Shown here piece after piece: positions 1-6,363 of a DNA stretch of 16,623 nucleotides. The notes under the pieces are model-generated. The model was given only the letters and a program-made list of their open reading frames with translations. It did no database searches and was not told the origin of the DNA. Numbering within the stretch: position 1 is the stretch's first letter; the number at the start of each line of letters is the position of its first letter. The DNA comes from Chitinophagaceae bacterium (GTDB lineage: Bacteria; Bacteroidota; Bacteroidia; Chitinophagales; Chitinophagaceae). The DNA lies in assembly GCA_947452875.1 (NCBI GenBank), contig CANGEZ010000016.1, positions 1 through 16,623 on the forward strand. The letters run 5' to 3'. The position numbers and the translations under genes are program-made.

Positions 1-134
1 GGATATGGGTGTTTACTAGCAGTCATTGTTATTTCGCCGATTTGGTGCAGCATGGTGCACAATGGTGCAGGGTGGTGCAAATTTTTTAGTGCCGTTATTT
101 TTTTGTTGCTGATATGTTGCCCAAAAAAGTCCAT
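1..134 (-). CDS. Possible partial ORF running off the left edge; unrecognised
   Basis: A minus-strand frame is open from about position 194 to the window edge. Possible ATG starts lie at 134, 53 and 26. From the last one the visible product begins MTASKHPYP and is then cut. The amount visible is too short to assign a family. The two upstream starts would translate through the 10-bp-phased GGTGCA repeats at 41-80. Because 10 is not a multiple of 3, those repeats look like DNA sites rather than coding sequence, so the start at 26 seems the more natural one. The surrounding repeats suggest the gene might be a site-specific recombinase next to its own attachment region, but that is inference; nothing in the nine visible residues shows it. 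It may also not be a gene. Confidence 0.25.
   Translation of the reverse strand, partial: MDFFGQHISNKKITALKNLHHPAPLCTMLHQIGEITMTASKHPY
41..80. repeat. Four GGTGCA repeats phased at exactly 10 bp
   Basis: GGTGCA occurs at 44-49, 54-59, 64-69 and 74-79, each copy exactly 10 bp after the last, so all four would face the same side of the helix. A fifth copy, within the 9-mer GGTGCAAAT, is at 156-164 and matches the 9-mer at 74-82. Evenly phased short repeats are typical of protein-binding arrays such as operators or recombinase arm sites. The array sits 15-55 bp upstream of the possible minus-strand ATG at 26. The protein that would bind it is unknown. Confidence 0.7.
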
Positions 135-150
135 CAACAGATAAGCAACA
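104..150. repeat. Imperfect inverted repeat with 16-bp arms
   Basis: TGTTGCTGATATGTTG (104-119) faces CAACAGATAAGCAACA (135-150). The arms match as inverted repeats at 14 of 16 positions across a 15-base centre. This is a symmetric site rather than a transcription terminator, because no T-run follows either arm. It lies between the GGTGCA array and the hairpin at 207-229 and may belong to the same DNA-binding architecture. Confidence 0.5.
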
Positions 151-206
151 AATAGGGTGCAAATCACACAAAATGACGAAAAATGACAGTTGGTCTAAAA
201 ACGCGA

Positions 207-229
207 AAACCCTTGACTAGCAAGGGTTT
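207..229 (-). terminator. Perfect 9-bp hairpin, possible mnmE terminator
   Basis: AAACCCTTG (207-215) and CAAGGGTTT (221-229) are perfect complements around the 5-base loop ACTAG. On the minus strand the hairpin lies about 44 bases after the mnmE stop codon. It is followed by TTTTCGCGTTTTT, a broken T-run, so it could act as a weak intrinsic terminator for mnmE. The symmetric structure in this repeat-dense stretch leaves open a role as a recombination or binding site. Confidence 0.5.
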
Positions 230-249
230 CATTTATCTTTTGTTGTAGA

Positions 250-268
250 TGATTATCGTTGATTATCG
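250..268. repeat. Tandem TGATTATCG pair next to the mnmE stop codon
   Basis: The 9-mer TGATTATCG occurs at 250-258 and again at 260-268, a 10-bp period, ending four bases before the mnmE stop codon complement at 273-275. A second 10-bp-spaced pair, AAATGAC at 171-177 and 181-187, lies upstream. Position and periodicity suggest a binding or attachment site at the 3' end of mnmE. The function is inferred only. Confidence 0.5.
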
Positions 269-272
269 GGCT

Positions 273-1643
273 TTATTTTCCGATACAAAACTTACTAAAA
301 ATATAATCCAGCTTATCCTCATTTGTTACCTCTCCCGTTATCTCTCCCAAATGAAACAAACATGTTCGTATTTCTATGGCGAGCAAATCTCCTGGCAATT
401 GATTATCGAGACCTTCCAAAATTTCAGTCACTGATTTTTTTATCTGCTGCAGGGATTGTAAATGACGAACATTGGTAACAATGGTTTTGTCTGTGTTTAC
501 GGGATTATTAACAGTAACCAGATAAATTTTTTCTTTAAGTGCGTCTACGCCTGACTGTTGCTTAGCAGATATGTTGATGAATTGATTATTTTGACTAGCA
601 GATGATACTGAAATATCGGTTTTATTTGCAACCATCAGATAATTGATGCTGCTTTCTTTAAAAAACATTTCCTGTTGCGAAAGTGATTCTGCATTTTCTG
701 TATTCACATCAAAAATATACAACACCAAATCCGCTGATTTCATTTTCTCCAAACTCCTTTCGATACCGATATTTTCAATCACATCTTTACTTTCATTTCT
801 TATACCAGCTGTATCAATAATTCTAAATATCACACCATTGATATTGATTTGTTCTTCAATAGTATCTCTTGTGGTTCCGGCTATATCGCTTACAATAGCG
901 CGTTCTTCATTCAGCAAACAATTCAGTAAAGTAGATTTACCTGCATTAGGCTTTCCGATGATGGCCACACTAACGCCATTCTTAATCACATTGCCCAATT
1001 GAAATGAAGCGATAAGATTTTCTGTCGTCCTATTGATATGTTTGATTAAAGAATAAAATTTCCCTCTATCTGCAAATTCCACATCTTCAGTTGCAAAATC
1101 TAATTCCAGTTCAATTAAAGAAGCAAACTGAATCAACTGCTCACGCATTTGTTGCAGCTCGTTCGAAAACCCTCCTCTGATATTGTGCAAGGCTGTTTTT
1201 TGTGATGCCTTTGTATTGGCGGCTATCAAATCTGCAACTGATTCAGCCTGTGTTAAATCCATTTTGCCATTTAGAAAAGAACGTTGGGTAAACTCGCCTG
1301 GCTTGGCAATTCTAGCGCCATATTTCACACAGGCATTGATGATTTGCTCCTGCACAAAAGGACTACCATGCCCACTGATCTCAATGGTATCTTCTCCTGT
1401 GTAACTTTTCGGCCCTTTAAATAATGACAATACCACTTCGTCAATCACTTCAGTACCGTCTTTCAATAAGCCAACATGAATTGTATGAGTGGGTTGTGCT
1501 AATAAATCTTTCGACGGAAATAAAGTCGAAACAATCGAAAACGCTTCTTTTCCGCTAATCCTAATTACTCCTATTGCCGCCACACCCGGCGCAGTCGCCA
1601 GTGCCACAATCGTATCATCCCACCCCGATAATTTGTTGTTCAT
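273..1643 (-). CDS. mnmE: tRNA uridine-5-carboxymethylaminomethyl synthesis GTPase MnmE (TrmE)
   Basis: MnmE works with MnmG (GidA) to place the carboxymethylaminomethyl group on wobble uridine 34 of certain tRNAs, using a folate-derived one-carbon unit. It acts in the cytoplasm. The 456-residue product is full length for the family. The N-terminal domain (about 1-120) contains the conserved DTIVALATAPG start and GEFTQRSFLNGKMDL. A helical domain follows, with the G domain inserted from about 222. The G motifs are GKPNAGKS (230-237), GTTRD (256-260), DTAG (277-280) and NKTD (340-343). The C-terminus is FCIGK (452-456), the family's catalytic C-x-G-K motif, with Cys453. The start is ATG at 1643. 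It follows the tonB operon but is separated from it by a terminator, so it is probably its own transcription unit. Its 3' end abuts the repeat-rich region at 1-272. Confidence 0.97.
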   Translation of the reverse strand: MNNKLSGWDDTIVALATAPGVAAIGVIRISGKEAFSIVSTLFPSKDLLAQPTHTIHVGLLKDGTEVIDEVVLSLFKGPKSYTGEDTIEISGHGSPFVQEQIINACVKYGARIAKPGEFTQRSFLNGKMDLTQAESVADLIAANTKASQKTALHNIRGGFSNELQQMREQLIQFASLIELELDFATEDVEFADRGKFYSLIKHINRTTENLIASFQLGNVIKNGVSVAIIGKPNAGKSTLLNCLLNEERAIVSDIAGTTRDTIEEQININGVIFRIIDTAGIRNESKDVIENIGIERSLEKMKSADLVLYIFDVNTENAESLSQQEMFFKESSINYLMVANKTDISVSSASQNNQFINISAKQQSGVDALKEKIYLVTVNNPVNTDKTIVTNVRHLQSLQQIKKSVTEILEGLDNQLPGDLLAIEIRTCLFHLGEITGEVTNEDKLDYIFSKFCIGK

Positions 1644-1647
1644 ACTT

Positions 1648-1655
1648 CAAAGATA
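1648..1655 (-). promoter_or_regulatory. Possible Bacteroidota -7 element for mnmE
   Basis: On the minus strand the sequence TATCTTTG fits the TAnnTTTG -7 consensus of the Bacteroidota housekeeping sigma factor. It ends only four bases before the mnmE ATG, so transcription would start at or inside the start codon and give a leaderless message. No TTG sits at the usual spacing upstream for a -33 element (the nearest is about 31 bases away), so this is weak evidence. Confidence 0.25.
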
Positions 1656-1716
1656 TAATGATAAAATAGTAAATCAGATAAGGCATCAAAATTCTCAAAT
1701 TCCGGGCAAGCCAACA

Positions 1717-1767
1717 TATTGAACCTTTTGAACTCCTGCCTGTCGGCAGGCAGGTATTGAACCTTTT
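1717..1767. repeat. Palindrome with TCGG loop flanked by 13-bp direct repeats
   Basis: CCTGCCTG (1735-1742) and CAGGCAGG (1747-1754) are perfect complements around the loop TCGG. This GC-rich hairpin stands in otherwise AT-rich spacer. It is flanked by identical direct repeats TATTGAACCTTTT at 1717-1729 and 1755-1767, a period of 38 bases. The structure looks like a REP-like palindromic element inserted with duplication of flanking DNA, or a duplicated unit. On the minus strand it lies between the tonB terminator and the mnmE start. It has no T-run and is not needed as a terminator. Confidence 0.65.
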
Positions 1768-1786
1768 AAACAAAAACTAATATCAT

Positions 1787-1820
1787 AAAAAAACCTCCCG
1801 TTTTATTTACGAGAGGTTTC
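1787..1820 (-). terminator. Intrinsic terminator of the exbB-exbD-exbD-tonB operon
   Basis: AAACCTC (1791-1797) pairs with GAGGTTT (1813-1819). Inside these arms CGT pairs with ACG after one mismatch, leaving a TTTATTT loop. Read on the minus strand, the hairpin starts about 20 bases after the tonB stop codon and runs into seven T residues (complement of 1787-1793), the classical rho-independent layout. This separates the tonB operon from mnmE. Confidence 0.85.
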
Positions 1821-1839
1821 TTAAAAAAAAAATTGAAAT

Positions 1840-2661
1840 TTATTCCTGCACCACCCAAGTAATTGGCTGGCGTTTATAAGCTGTTACATTACGACCATTT
1901 TGAATAGCCGGTGTCCATTTACCTGATTTTTTAATAGCACGAACAGATTCTTGTTCCATACCAAATCCATGATTGGTTTCAGCTTGCACATCACTCACAC
2001 TTCCATCTTTTGCCACAATGAATCTTACGATTACTGTGTATGTTCCTGGAGCTGCACCATTTTCACCAGGTACACCTGCATCCAAATTATTGGAAAGATA
2101 TCTTCTCCAAGCTGATTCACCACCAACATAGGAAGCATCAACTTCTACTTTGGTAAAGACTTTATTTTCATCATCTTCTTTAGGCAACTCAACTGCTTTA
2201 GAATTATCTTCAACAGGAGCTTGTACTATTTGATCTTTGTTATCACTTTCTACAGTTTTTGTAGAGATAACCTGATCTTCTTTGATTTCTTCAATTTTTT
2301 CTTCCGGTGCCACTTCCTCATCCTTTACAATTTTAGGAGGCGTAAACTTCACCTGATTTACTTCTGGTGGAGGAGGAGGTGTTGGTGGAGGAGGAGGTGG
2401 TGGAGGTGGTGGTGGTTCATCTTTTACCTTTGCCATTTCTGTATCGATAACGTCGATATTGCTTTTGCTCTTGTATTTTGCAAGAACATTAGCCATGACA
2501 GTTCCGATAAAGATAAGCAGAAGTAAAGATGCAGTAACAATCAATGCTTTTTTAAGTCTTTGATTATAGGTTCTTCTTAATTCATAAGCACCATATGCTT
2601 TATTTCTTCCCTCGAAGATAATGTCAAGCACATCAGCACTTAAGATTTTATTTACATCCAT
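1840..2661 (-). CDS. tonB: TonB family energy transducer
   Basis: TonB couples the proton-motive force, gathered by ExbB/ExbD in the inner membrane, to outer-membrane TonB-dependent receptors (SusC-type and siderophore receptors). The product has 273 residues. A cytoplasmic head (1-37, with the FEGRNKAYGAYELRR stretch common in Bacteroidota TonB proteins) is followed by one membrane helix at about 39-61. Next comes a proline tract at 83-99, sixteen prolines in 17 residues, then an acidic/lysine linker. The C-terminal TonB domain spans about 175-273 and includes YVGGESAWRRYLSNNL, a V-x-F-x-V-x-K-DGS strand and a KWTPAIQNGR segment. It is the last gene of the exbB-exbD-exbD-tonB operon, 45 bases after the second exbD, and ends just before a strong terminator. 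The receptor it serves cannot be told from the sequence. Confidence 0.93.
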   Translation of the reverse strand: MDVNKILSADVLDIIFEGRNKAYGAYELRRTYNQRLKKALIVTASLLLLIFIGTVMANVLAKYKSKSNIDVIDTEMAKVKDEPPPPPPPPPPPTPPPPPEVNQVKFTPPKIVKDEEVAPEEKIEEIKEDQVISTKTVESDNKDQIVQAPVEDNSKAVELPKEDDENKVFTKVEVDASYVGGESAWRRYLSNNLDAGVPGENGAAPGTYTVIVRFIVAKDGSVSDVQAETNHGFGMEQESVRAIKKSGKWTPAIQNGRNVTAYKRQPITWVVQE

Positions 2662-2706
2662 AATTATCTTTTAATTTTTTCTAGATATTGTTACGGTTAA
2701 CAGAAA

Positions 2707-3255
2707 TTACTTGATGCCATTGGCTTCCTCTGTTTTACTGATCAATAATTCTTCAGTAGGCGTCATGTCTACTTCAGCATAGTGACCGGGAGGAACTGCA
2801 CATATACTCATTTCATCAAGAATATCAATTGCATTTTTAAATGTTGATTCTTTGTCAGATTTAATGATATACATCAAGTCATCAATATTGGTAGCTTTCT
2901 TTTTAGAAACGATCAAATCTCTGATTTCTTTGAAATTGGTACTTTTAAATTGATCACTTAATTTATCAGCTTCTAATTGTCCATAATAATAATAAACCTG
3001 ATCTCCTTTCCCTAATAAAATTGTCATCGCACCAGAGTTCTTCACTTTCAAGATTTGTGTTGAATCATCTTTAGGCTCGTTCATGTTCATAGCCGTTGAT
3101 TGACTCATGGTAGTGGTGAATACAAAGAATGTGATGAGCAGAAAACCTAAATCAACCATCGGAGTCAAATCCACTCTAGTCGATAATTTCTTTGATTTCT
3201 TAACGCCGGGCCCTTTCTTATGATGACCACCCGACGAAGTATCCATTTCTGCCAT
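2707..3255 (-). CDS. exbD: ExbD/TolR family biopolymer transport protein (second copy)
   Basis: ExbD is the proton-channel partner of ExbB in the TonB motor. The protein has a basic, histidine-containing cytoplasmic tail (1-27, GGHHKKGPGVKKSKK), then the signature DLTPMVDLGFLLITFF with one membrane helix at about 30-50. Asp35 is the conserved intramembrane acid, equivalent to E. coli ExbD Asp25. The rest is a periplasmic domain. At 182 residues it is longer than the E. coli protein (141), as is usual in Bacteroidota. It starts 23 bases after the first exbD. Two exbD genes in a row suggest a heteromeric ExbD pair in the motor. Its proline-rich tail segment (AVPPGHYAEVDMTP) is typical of this Bacteroidota subgroup, in my recollection. 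Confidence 0.92.
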   Translation of the reverse strand: MAEMDTSSGGHHKKGPGVKKSKKLSTRVDLTPMVDLGFLLITFFVFTTTMSQSTAMNMNEPKDDSTQILKVKNSGAMTILLGKGDQVYYYYGQLEADKLSDQFKSTNFKEIRDLIVSKKKATNIDDLMYIIKSDKESTFKNAIDILDEMSICAVPPGHYAEVDMTPTEELLISKTEEANGIK

Positions 3256-3278
3256 GTCAGTAAGATTTTTTTAGTTAA

Positions 3279-3929
3279 TTAATTTGATTTAGGTGGATTT
3301 AAATACAATTCAGAGCCAACAGGAACAGCCTCGCCATTTGTAACAATTCTGAACTTATAAATCTCATTTTTCTTAAATGCTTCTTTTATCTGTTTGAATG
3401 CAGGATAATGAGCCGCATTGTCTCCTTTTACCAACAACATTTCCTGTAGTTTACGCTGATCGGATCCTGCATATACATTTGTAACACTATGTAACCAATC
3501 AGACATTTCATTATTAGTACTGTCGGTAGGTATCCCGGGTAATTTATCAGCTGAAGGCTCTACAGCCATAGATAAAAAAGATTTAAGTTGACTGAATGGA
3601 ACACCAATAAATAATGTTTTATTCAGCTTTTTAATTTCAGCAGCAGTTAAATTAAGTCCTTTTGCTGCATTTATATTATTGATGATGTCAGCTTTTTTTG
3701 TTTCATCACCCAGCATCAGAAAAGATCTTCCGTCTTTAGTCAAAGTAATTAAAATAGACTTATCAGGAGCTGCTTTTGCAGAAACTGAATTTGGTGGTGA
3801 AACTGAAAGTGCCTCAGGCGGTTTTTGTTTGGTAGCCAATATGAAAAAGGACAACAACAAAAACGCCACATCACACATCGCTGTCATATCGATTGATGTG
3901 CTTTTTCGTGGAATTTTTACTTTAGGCAT
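3279..3929 (-). CDS. exbD: ExbD/TolR family biopolymer transport protein (first copy)
   Basis: This is the first of two adjacent ExbD-type subunits of the TonB motor. A short basic N-terminus (MPKVKIPRKST) leads into IDMTAMCDVAFLLLSFFIL, a single membrane helix at about 15-33 with the conserved intramembrane Asp20. A long periplasmic region follows (about 34-216), beginning with a proline-rich stretch (QKPPEALSVSPPNSVS). At 216 residues it is larger than its neighbour and well above the E. coli length. It differs enough from the second copy that they are not recent duplicates. It lies 57 bases after exbB in the same operon. The start is ATG at 3929. Confidence 0.92.
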   Translation of the reverse strand: MPKVKIPRKSTSIDMTAMCDVAFLLLSFFILATKQKPPEALSVSPPNSVSAKAAPDKSILITLTKDGRSFLMLGDETKKADIINNINAAKGLNLTAAEIKKLNKTLFIGVPFSQLKSFLSMAVEPSADKLPGIPTDSTNNEMSDWLHSVTNVYAGSDQRKLQEMLLVKGDNAAHYPAFKQIKEAFKKNEIYKFRIVTNGEAVPVGSELYLNPPKSN

Positions 3930-3986
3930 TCTTTATTTTTTTTGAAAGTGGCTTTTAGATTCAATACGTTGTCGTATTCCACAAAA

Positions 3987-4826
3987 TTATTTGTAGAGAG
4001 ACGCAAATGATTGGGTTAAAGTAAAACCTGATTCATCGATGCCATATGTAATTCCATCAATTTTTGTAGTAAAGATGTTGTAGAAAACAATAGCAAATGC
4101 AGATGTACCAATACCCAATGCCGTGTTGTAAAGGGCTTCAGAGATACCAACAGACAATTTACTAGCTGCGGCACCACCACCACTGTCTTCACCAAGAGCA
4201 GAGAATGAACGAATCATACCCAATACCGTTCCTAATAGTCCCATCAAAGTTGCAATAGAAGCAATAGTTGATAAGAACACAAGATTCTTTTCTAACATTG
4301 GTAATTCTAATGATGTAGCTTCTTCTACTTCTTTTTGAATAGCCAAAACTTTTTGATCTGTAGACAATTGTGTGTTGTTAACCATTTCTTTGTAACGATG
4401 TAAACCTGATCTCATTACATTACCAACAGAACCTTTTTGTTTATCGCATTCAGCAATAGCAGCGTCAATGTTTTTGTTAGCCAAATGAAATTGTACTTTA
4501 CGAACAAAATCATTATTGTTTCCTGTACCAGCAGCTTTTGAGATAGTCATGAATCTTTCTACAACGAAAGTAATCATGGTCAATAAAGTACCAATCAAAA
4601 TAGGTACAATGATACCGCCCAAATACATTTTACTTAAAGCAGTTTTAGGTGCTTCTCTCTCGGGCCAGAACCCGCCATTTTCACTGCCTACATTGAAATT
4701 GTCACCACTACCTAAGATAAATCTCCAAATGATGTAACCTGCCAACAAACACACCACAGGTGCTAATAATGAAATCATGTTGCTGGATTTGTTTGCCGAG
4801 TTTGCAGCTGATTTTGCTTCTGCCAT
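3987..4826 (-). CDS. exbB: MotA/TolQ/ExbB proton channel family protein
   Basis: ExbB forms the pentameric inner-membrane channel around ExbD that energises TonB. The 279-residue product has an N-terminal extension with a membrane segment at about 18-38 that E. coli ExbB lacks. Further segments lie at about 69-90, 180-206 and 225-252. A soluble cytoplasmic region (about 95-175) separates them. The C-terminal half carries the family signature: LMGLLGTVLGMIRSFSAL followed by LSVGISEALYNTALGI. It is the first gene of the exbB-exbD-exbD-tonB operon, and the promoter is expected in the 193-bp gap upstream. I assign it to the TonB rather than Tol system because tonB closes the operon. Confidence 0.93.
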   Translation of the reverse strand: MAEAKSAANSANKSSNMISLLAPVVCLLAGYIIWRFILGSGDNFNVGSENGGFWPEREAPKTALSKMYLGGIIVPILIGTLLTMITFVVERFMTISKAAGTGNNNDFVRKVQFHLANKNIDAAIAECDKQKGSVGNVMRSGLHRYKEMVNNTQLSTDQKVLAIQKEVEEATSLELPMLEKNLVFLSTIASIATLMGLLGTVLGMIRSFSALGEDSGGGAAASKLSVGISEALYNTALGIGTSAFAIVFYNIFTTKIDGITYGIDESGFTLTQSFASLYK

Positions 4827-5019
4827 AACAATCTGTTTTTAATTGGTTTTTTTAAAAAATTTTTTCTGTTTTTTTAACTAATTTCTACTGAATAAAAATG
4901 ACTTTGATCATTTCAATTAGTAATGAGGCGACAAGTTAATAAAATAATCGAATGAGACAATAATAATAGAATTAAATTTCTGATATTAAATTATTAATAG
5001 TGGATTATTTGGGGAAATA
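4827..5019. other. AT-rich intergenic gap holding the exbB operon promoter region
   Basis: This 193-base gap separates the ABC permease gene from exbB, both on the minus strand. It is very AT-rich, with long T- and A-runs near exbB (about 4840-4880) and a direct repeat ATTAAAT around 4971-4991. It is the natural site for the exbB promoter. The TAnnTTTG element of Bacteroidota does not occur in it on the minus strand, so I cannot place the promoter. I see no convincing terminator for the upstream permease gene. Confidence 0.4.
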
Positions 5020-6303
5020 TTATTCATATCTCAAGGCGACAATCGGATCCAACTTGGAAGCTTTATAAGCAGGATAAAGTCCGGCAAGCAATCCTACAAC
5101 AAAACAAACTACAATTCCTGCGATTACCCATCCCCAAGGAATTACAAATCCAGTATGTAATAACACGGCAACAAGATTTCCCAGTAATACACCTGAAACG
5201 ATACCAGCAACTGCACCCATCAAGCTGATTAAAATCGATTCAAATAAAAACTGACTTCTTATTGTAGCCTTTGTGGCGCCTAATGCTTTTGCCAATCCAA
5301 TTTCCTTGGTACGTTCATTTACAGCCACTAACATGATATTCATAAGACCAATTGCCGCACCTATCAAGGTAATGAAAGCTATACCAATCGTGCCTTTTTC
5401 AAGAAAGCCCAAGTTGGTAAGCAATGACTCTGCAATGCTGTCGCTTTTGTCTATAAAAAAATTGTCCGCATCTTTTACAGCCAATTTTCTTATTGGGCGA
5501 AATATAGCCGTGGCTTCTCCAATCGCAAAATTCATTTTCTTCAAATCATCAACTTGTACAGCCAAGTTATAGTTGCTATTTTGTGAAGCAAAAACCCTTC
5601 TCACATTGTTAAAAGGGGTTATCACTACTTTACTAGTGTTGAAAAAAGCACTGGAGCCTTTGTCCTCAAGAACCGCAATCACTCTGTAAGGAATATGATC
5701 TACACTCACCAGCGCATCTATAGCCTTTGTTTTGTTTTCTGCAAACAACTTCTCTGCAACACCACTTCCAATGATACACACACTGATTCCAGATTCTGTT
5801 TCAGTAGGTGTAAAATTTCTACCATAAGCAATTTTGTAGCCATTCAATTCTAGATAATTGATATCGCCACCAAAGACATTTATCTCCGGATTGGTTTTGT
5901 AATGATTTGTATTGACCACAATTGCCGAAGGACCTCTTAAAGCAATACTGACCTTAGCTCCAGGAAATGAAAAACGATCTCTGAATAATTTTGCTTCATC
6001 CAAACTTATGGGAATTCCCAATGAAGATTTTCTTTCATTCAGGTTTTTCTTGCTTGTTCGGGATGCTGCACTTCTACCCCTATGTCCAAAATTGATATTC
6101 CTTTCTTTGTATCTGATGCTAAAAGCATTTGAGCCCATGGTTGAGAAACTAGCGGTAAGACTATTACTAGCGGCTTGAATAGCCGTTATTATTAAAATGA
6201 GTGCAAAAATTCCTAATGCGATAATGATTACGGTAATGGCTGTACGCAACTTATTGCCACGAATATTTTTCCAAGAAAGTAATAATGAATCGAAATAGTT
6301 CAT
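5020..6303 (-). CDS. MacB/FtsX-type ABC transporter permease
   Basis: This is the membrane component of a MacB-like (type VII) ABC transporter, a family that uses ATP hydrolysis in the cytoplasm to drive work in the periplasm, such as lipoprotein, peptide or drug export. The 427-residue product starts with SWKNIRGNKLRTAITV and one membrane helix (about 17-42). A large periplasmic MacB core domain follows (about 45-300), including an Arg/Ser-rich segment near 74-92. Three C-terminal helices (about 308-335, 355-385, 390-415) form the FtsX domain, with the signature NERTKEIGLAKALGA and the ending LYPAYKASKLDPIVALRYE. No ATPase gene lies in the window. It follows nuoN by 60 bases, so it may be transcribed with the nuo operon, but no functional link to complex I is known. 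The substrate is unknown. Confidence 0.88.
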   Translation of the reverse strand: MNYFDSLLLSWKNIRGNKLRTAITVIIIALGIFALILIITAIQAASNSLTASFSTMGSNAFSIRYKERNINFGHRGRSAASRTSKKNLNERKSSLGIPISLDEAKLFRDRFSFPGAKVSIALRGPSAIVVNTNHYKTNPEINVFGGDINYLELNGYKIAYGRNFTPTETESGISVCIIGSGVAEKLFAENKTKAIDALVSVDHIPYRVIAVLEDKGSSAFFNTSKVVITPFNNVRRVFASQNSNYNLAVQVDDLKKMNFAIGEATAIFRPIRKLAVKDADNFFIDKSDSIAESLLTNLGFLEKGTIGIAFITLIGAAIGLMNIMLVAVNERTKEIGLAKALGATKATIRSQFLFESILISLMGAVAGIVSGVLLGNLVAVLLHTGFVIPWGWVIAGIVVCFVVGLLAGLYPAYKASKLDPIVALRYE

Positions 6304-6363
6304 GCCATAAAATTATATAAAAAGAAATAGCCTGAACCTGATTTATTTAAAATCATACTCAGA

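Noticed and set aside
41..164. GGTGCA repeats as a CRISPR array
   Set aside because: The repeat is only six bases with four-base spacers, far below CRISPR repeat and spacer lengths, and no cas gene is present.
249..434. Small plus-strand ORF overlapping the mnmE 3' end
   Set aside because: It lies antisense inside conserved mnmE coding sequence for most of its length and has no recognisable domain. Other plus-strand ORFs in the window are antisense shadows of the same kind.
4840..4880. A- and T-run palindrome (AAAAAATTTTTT) near exbB as a terminator
   Set aside because: It has no GC stem and lies directly upstream of the exbB start, where a terminator would block the operon. It is more likely AT-rich leader sequence.
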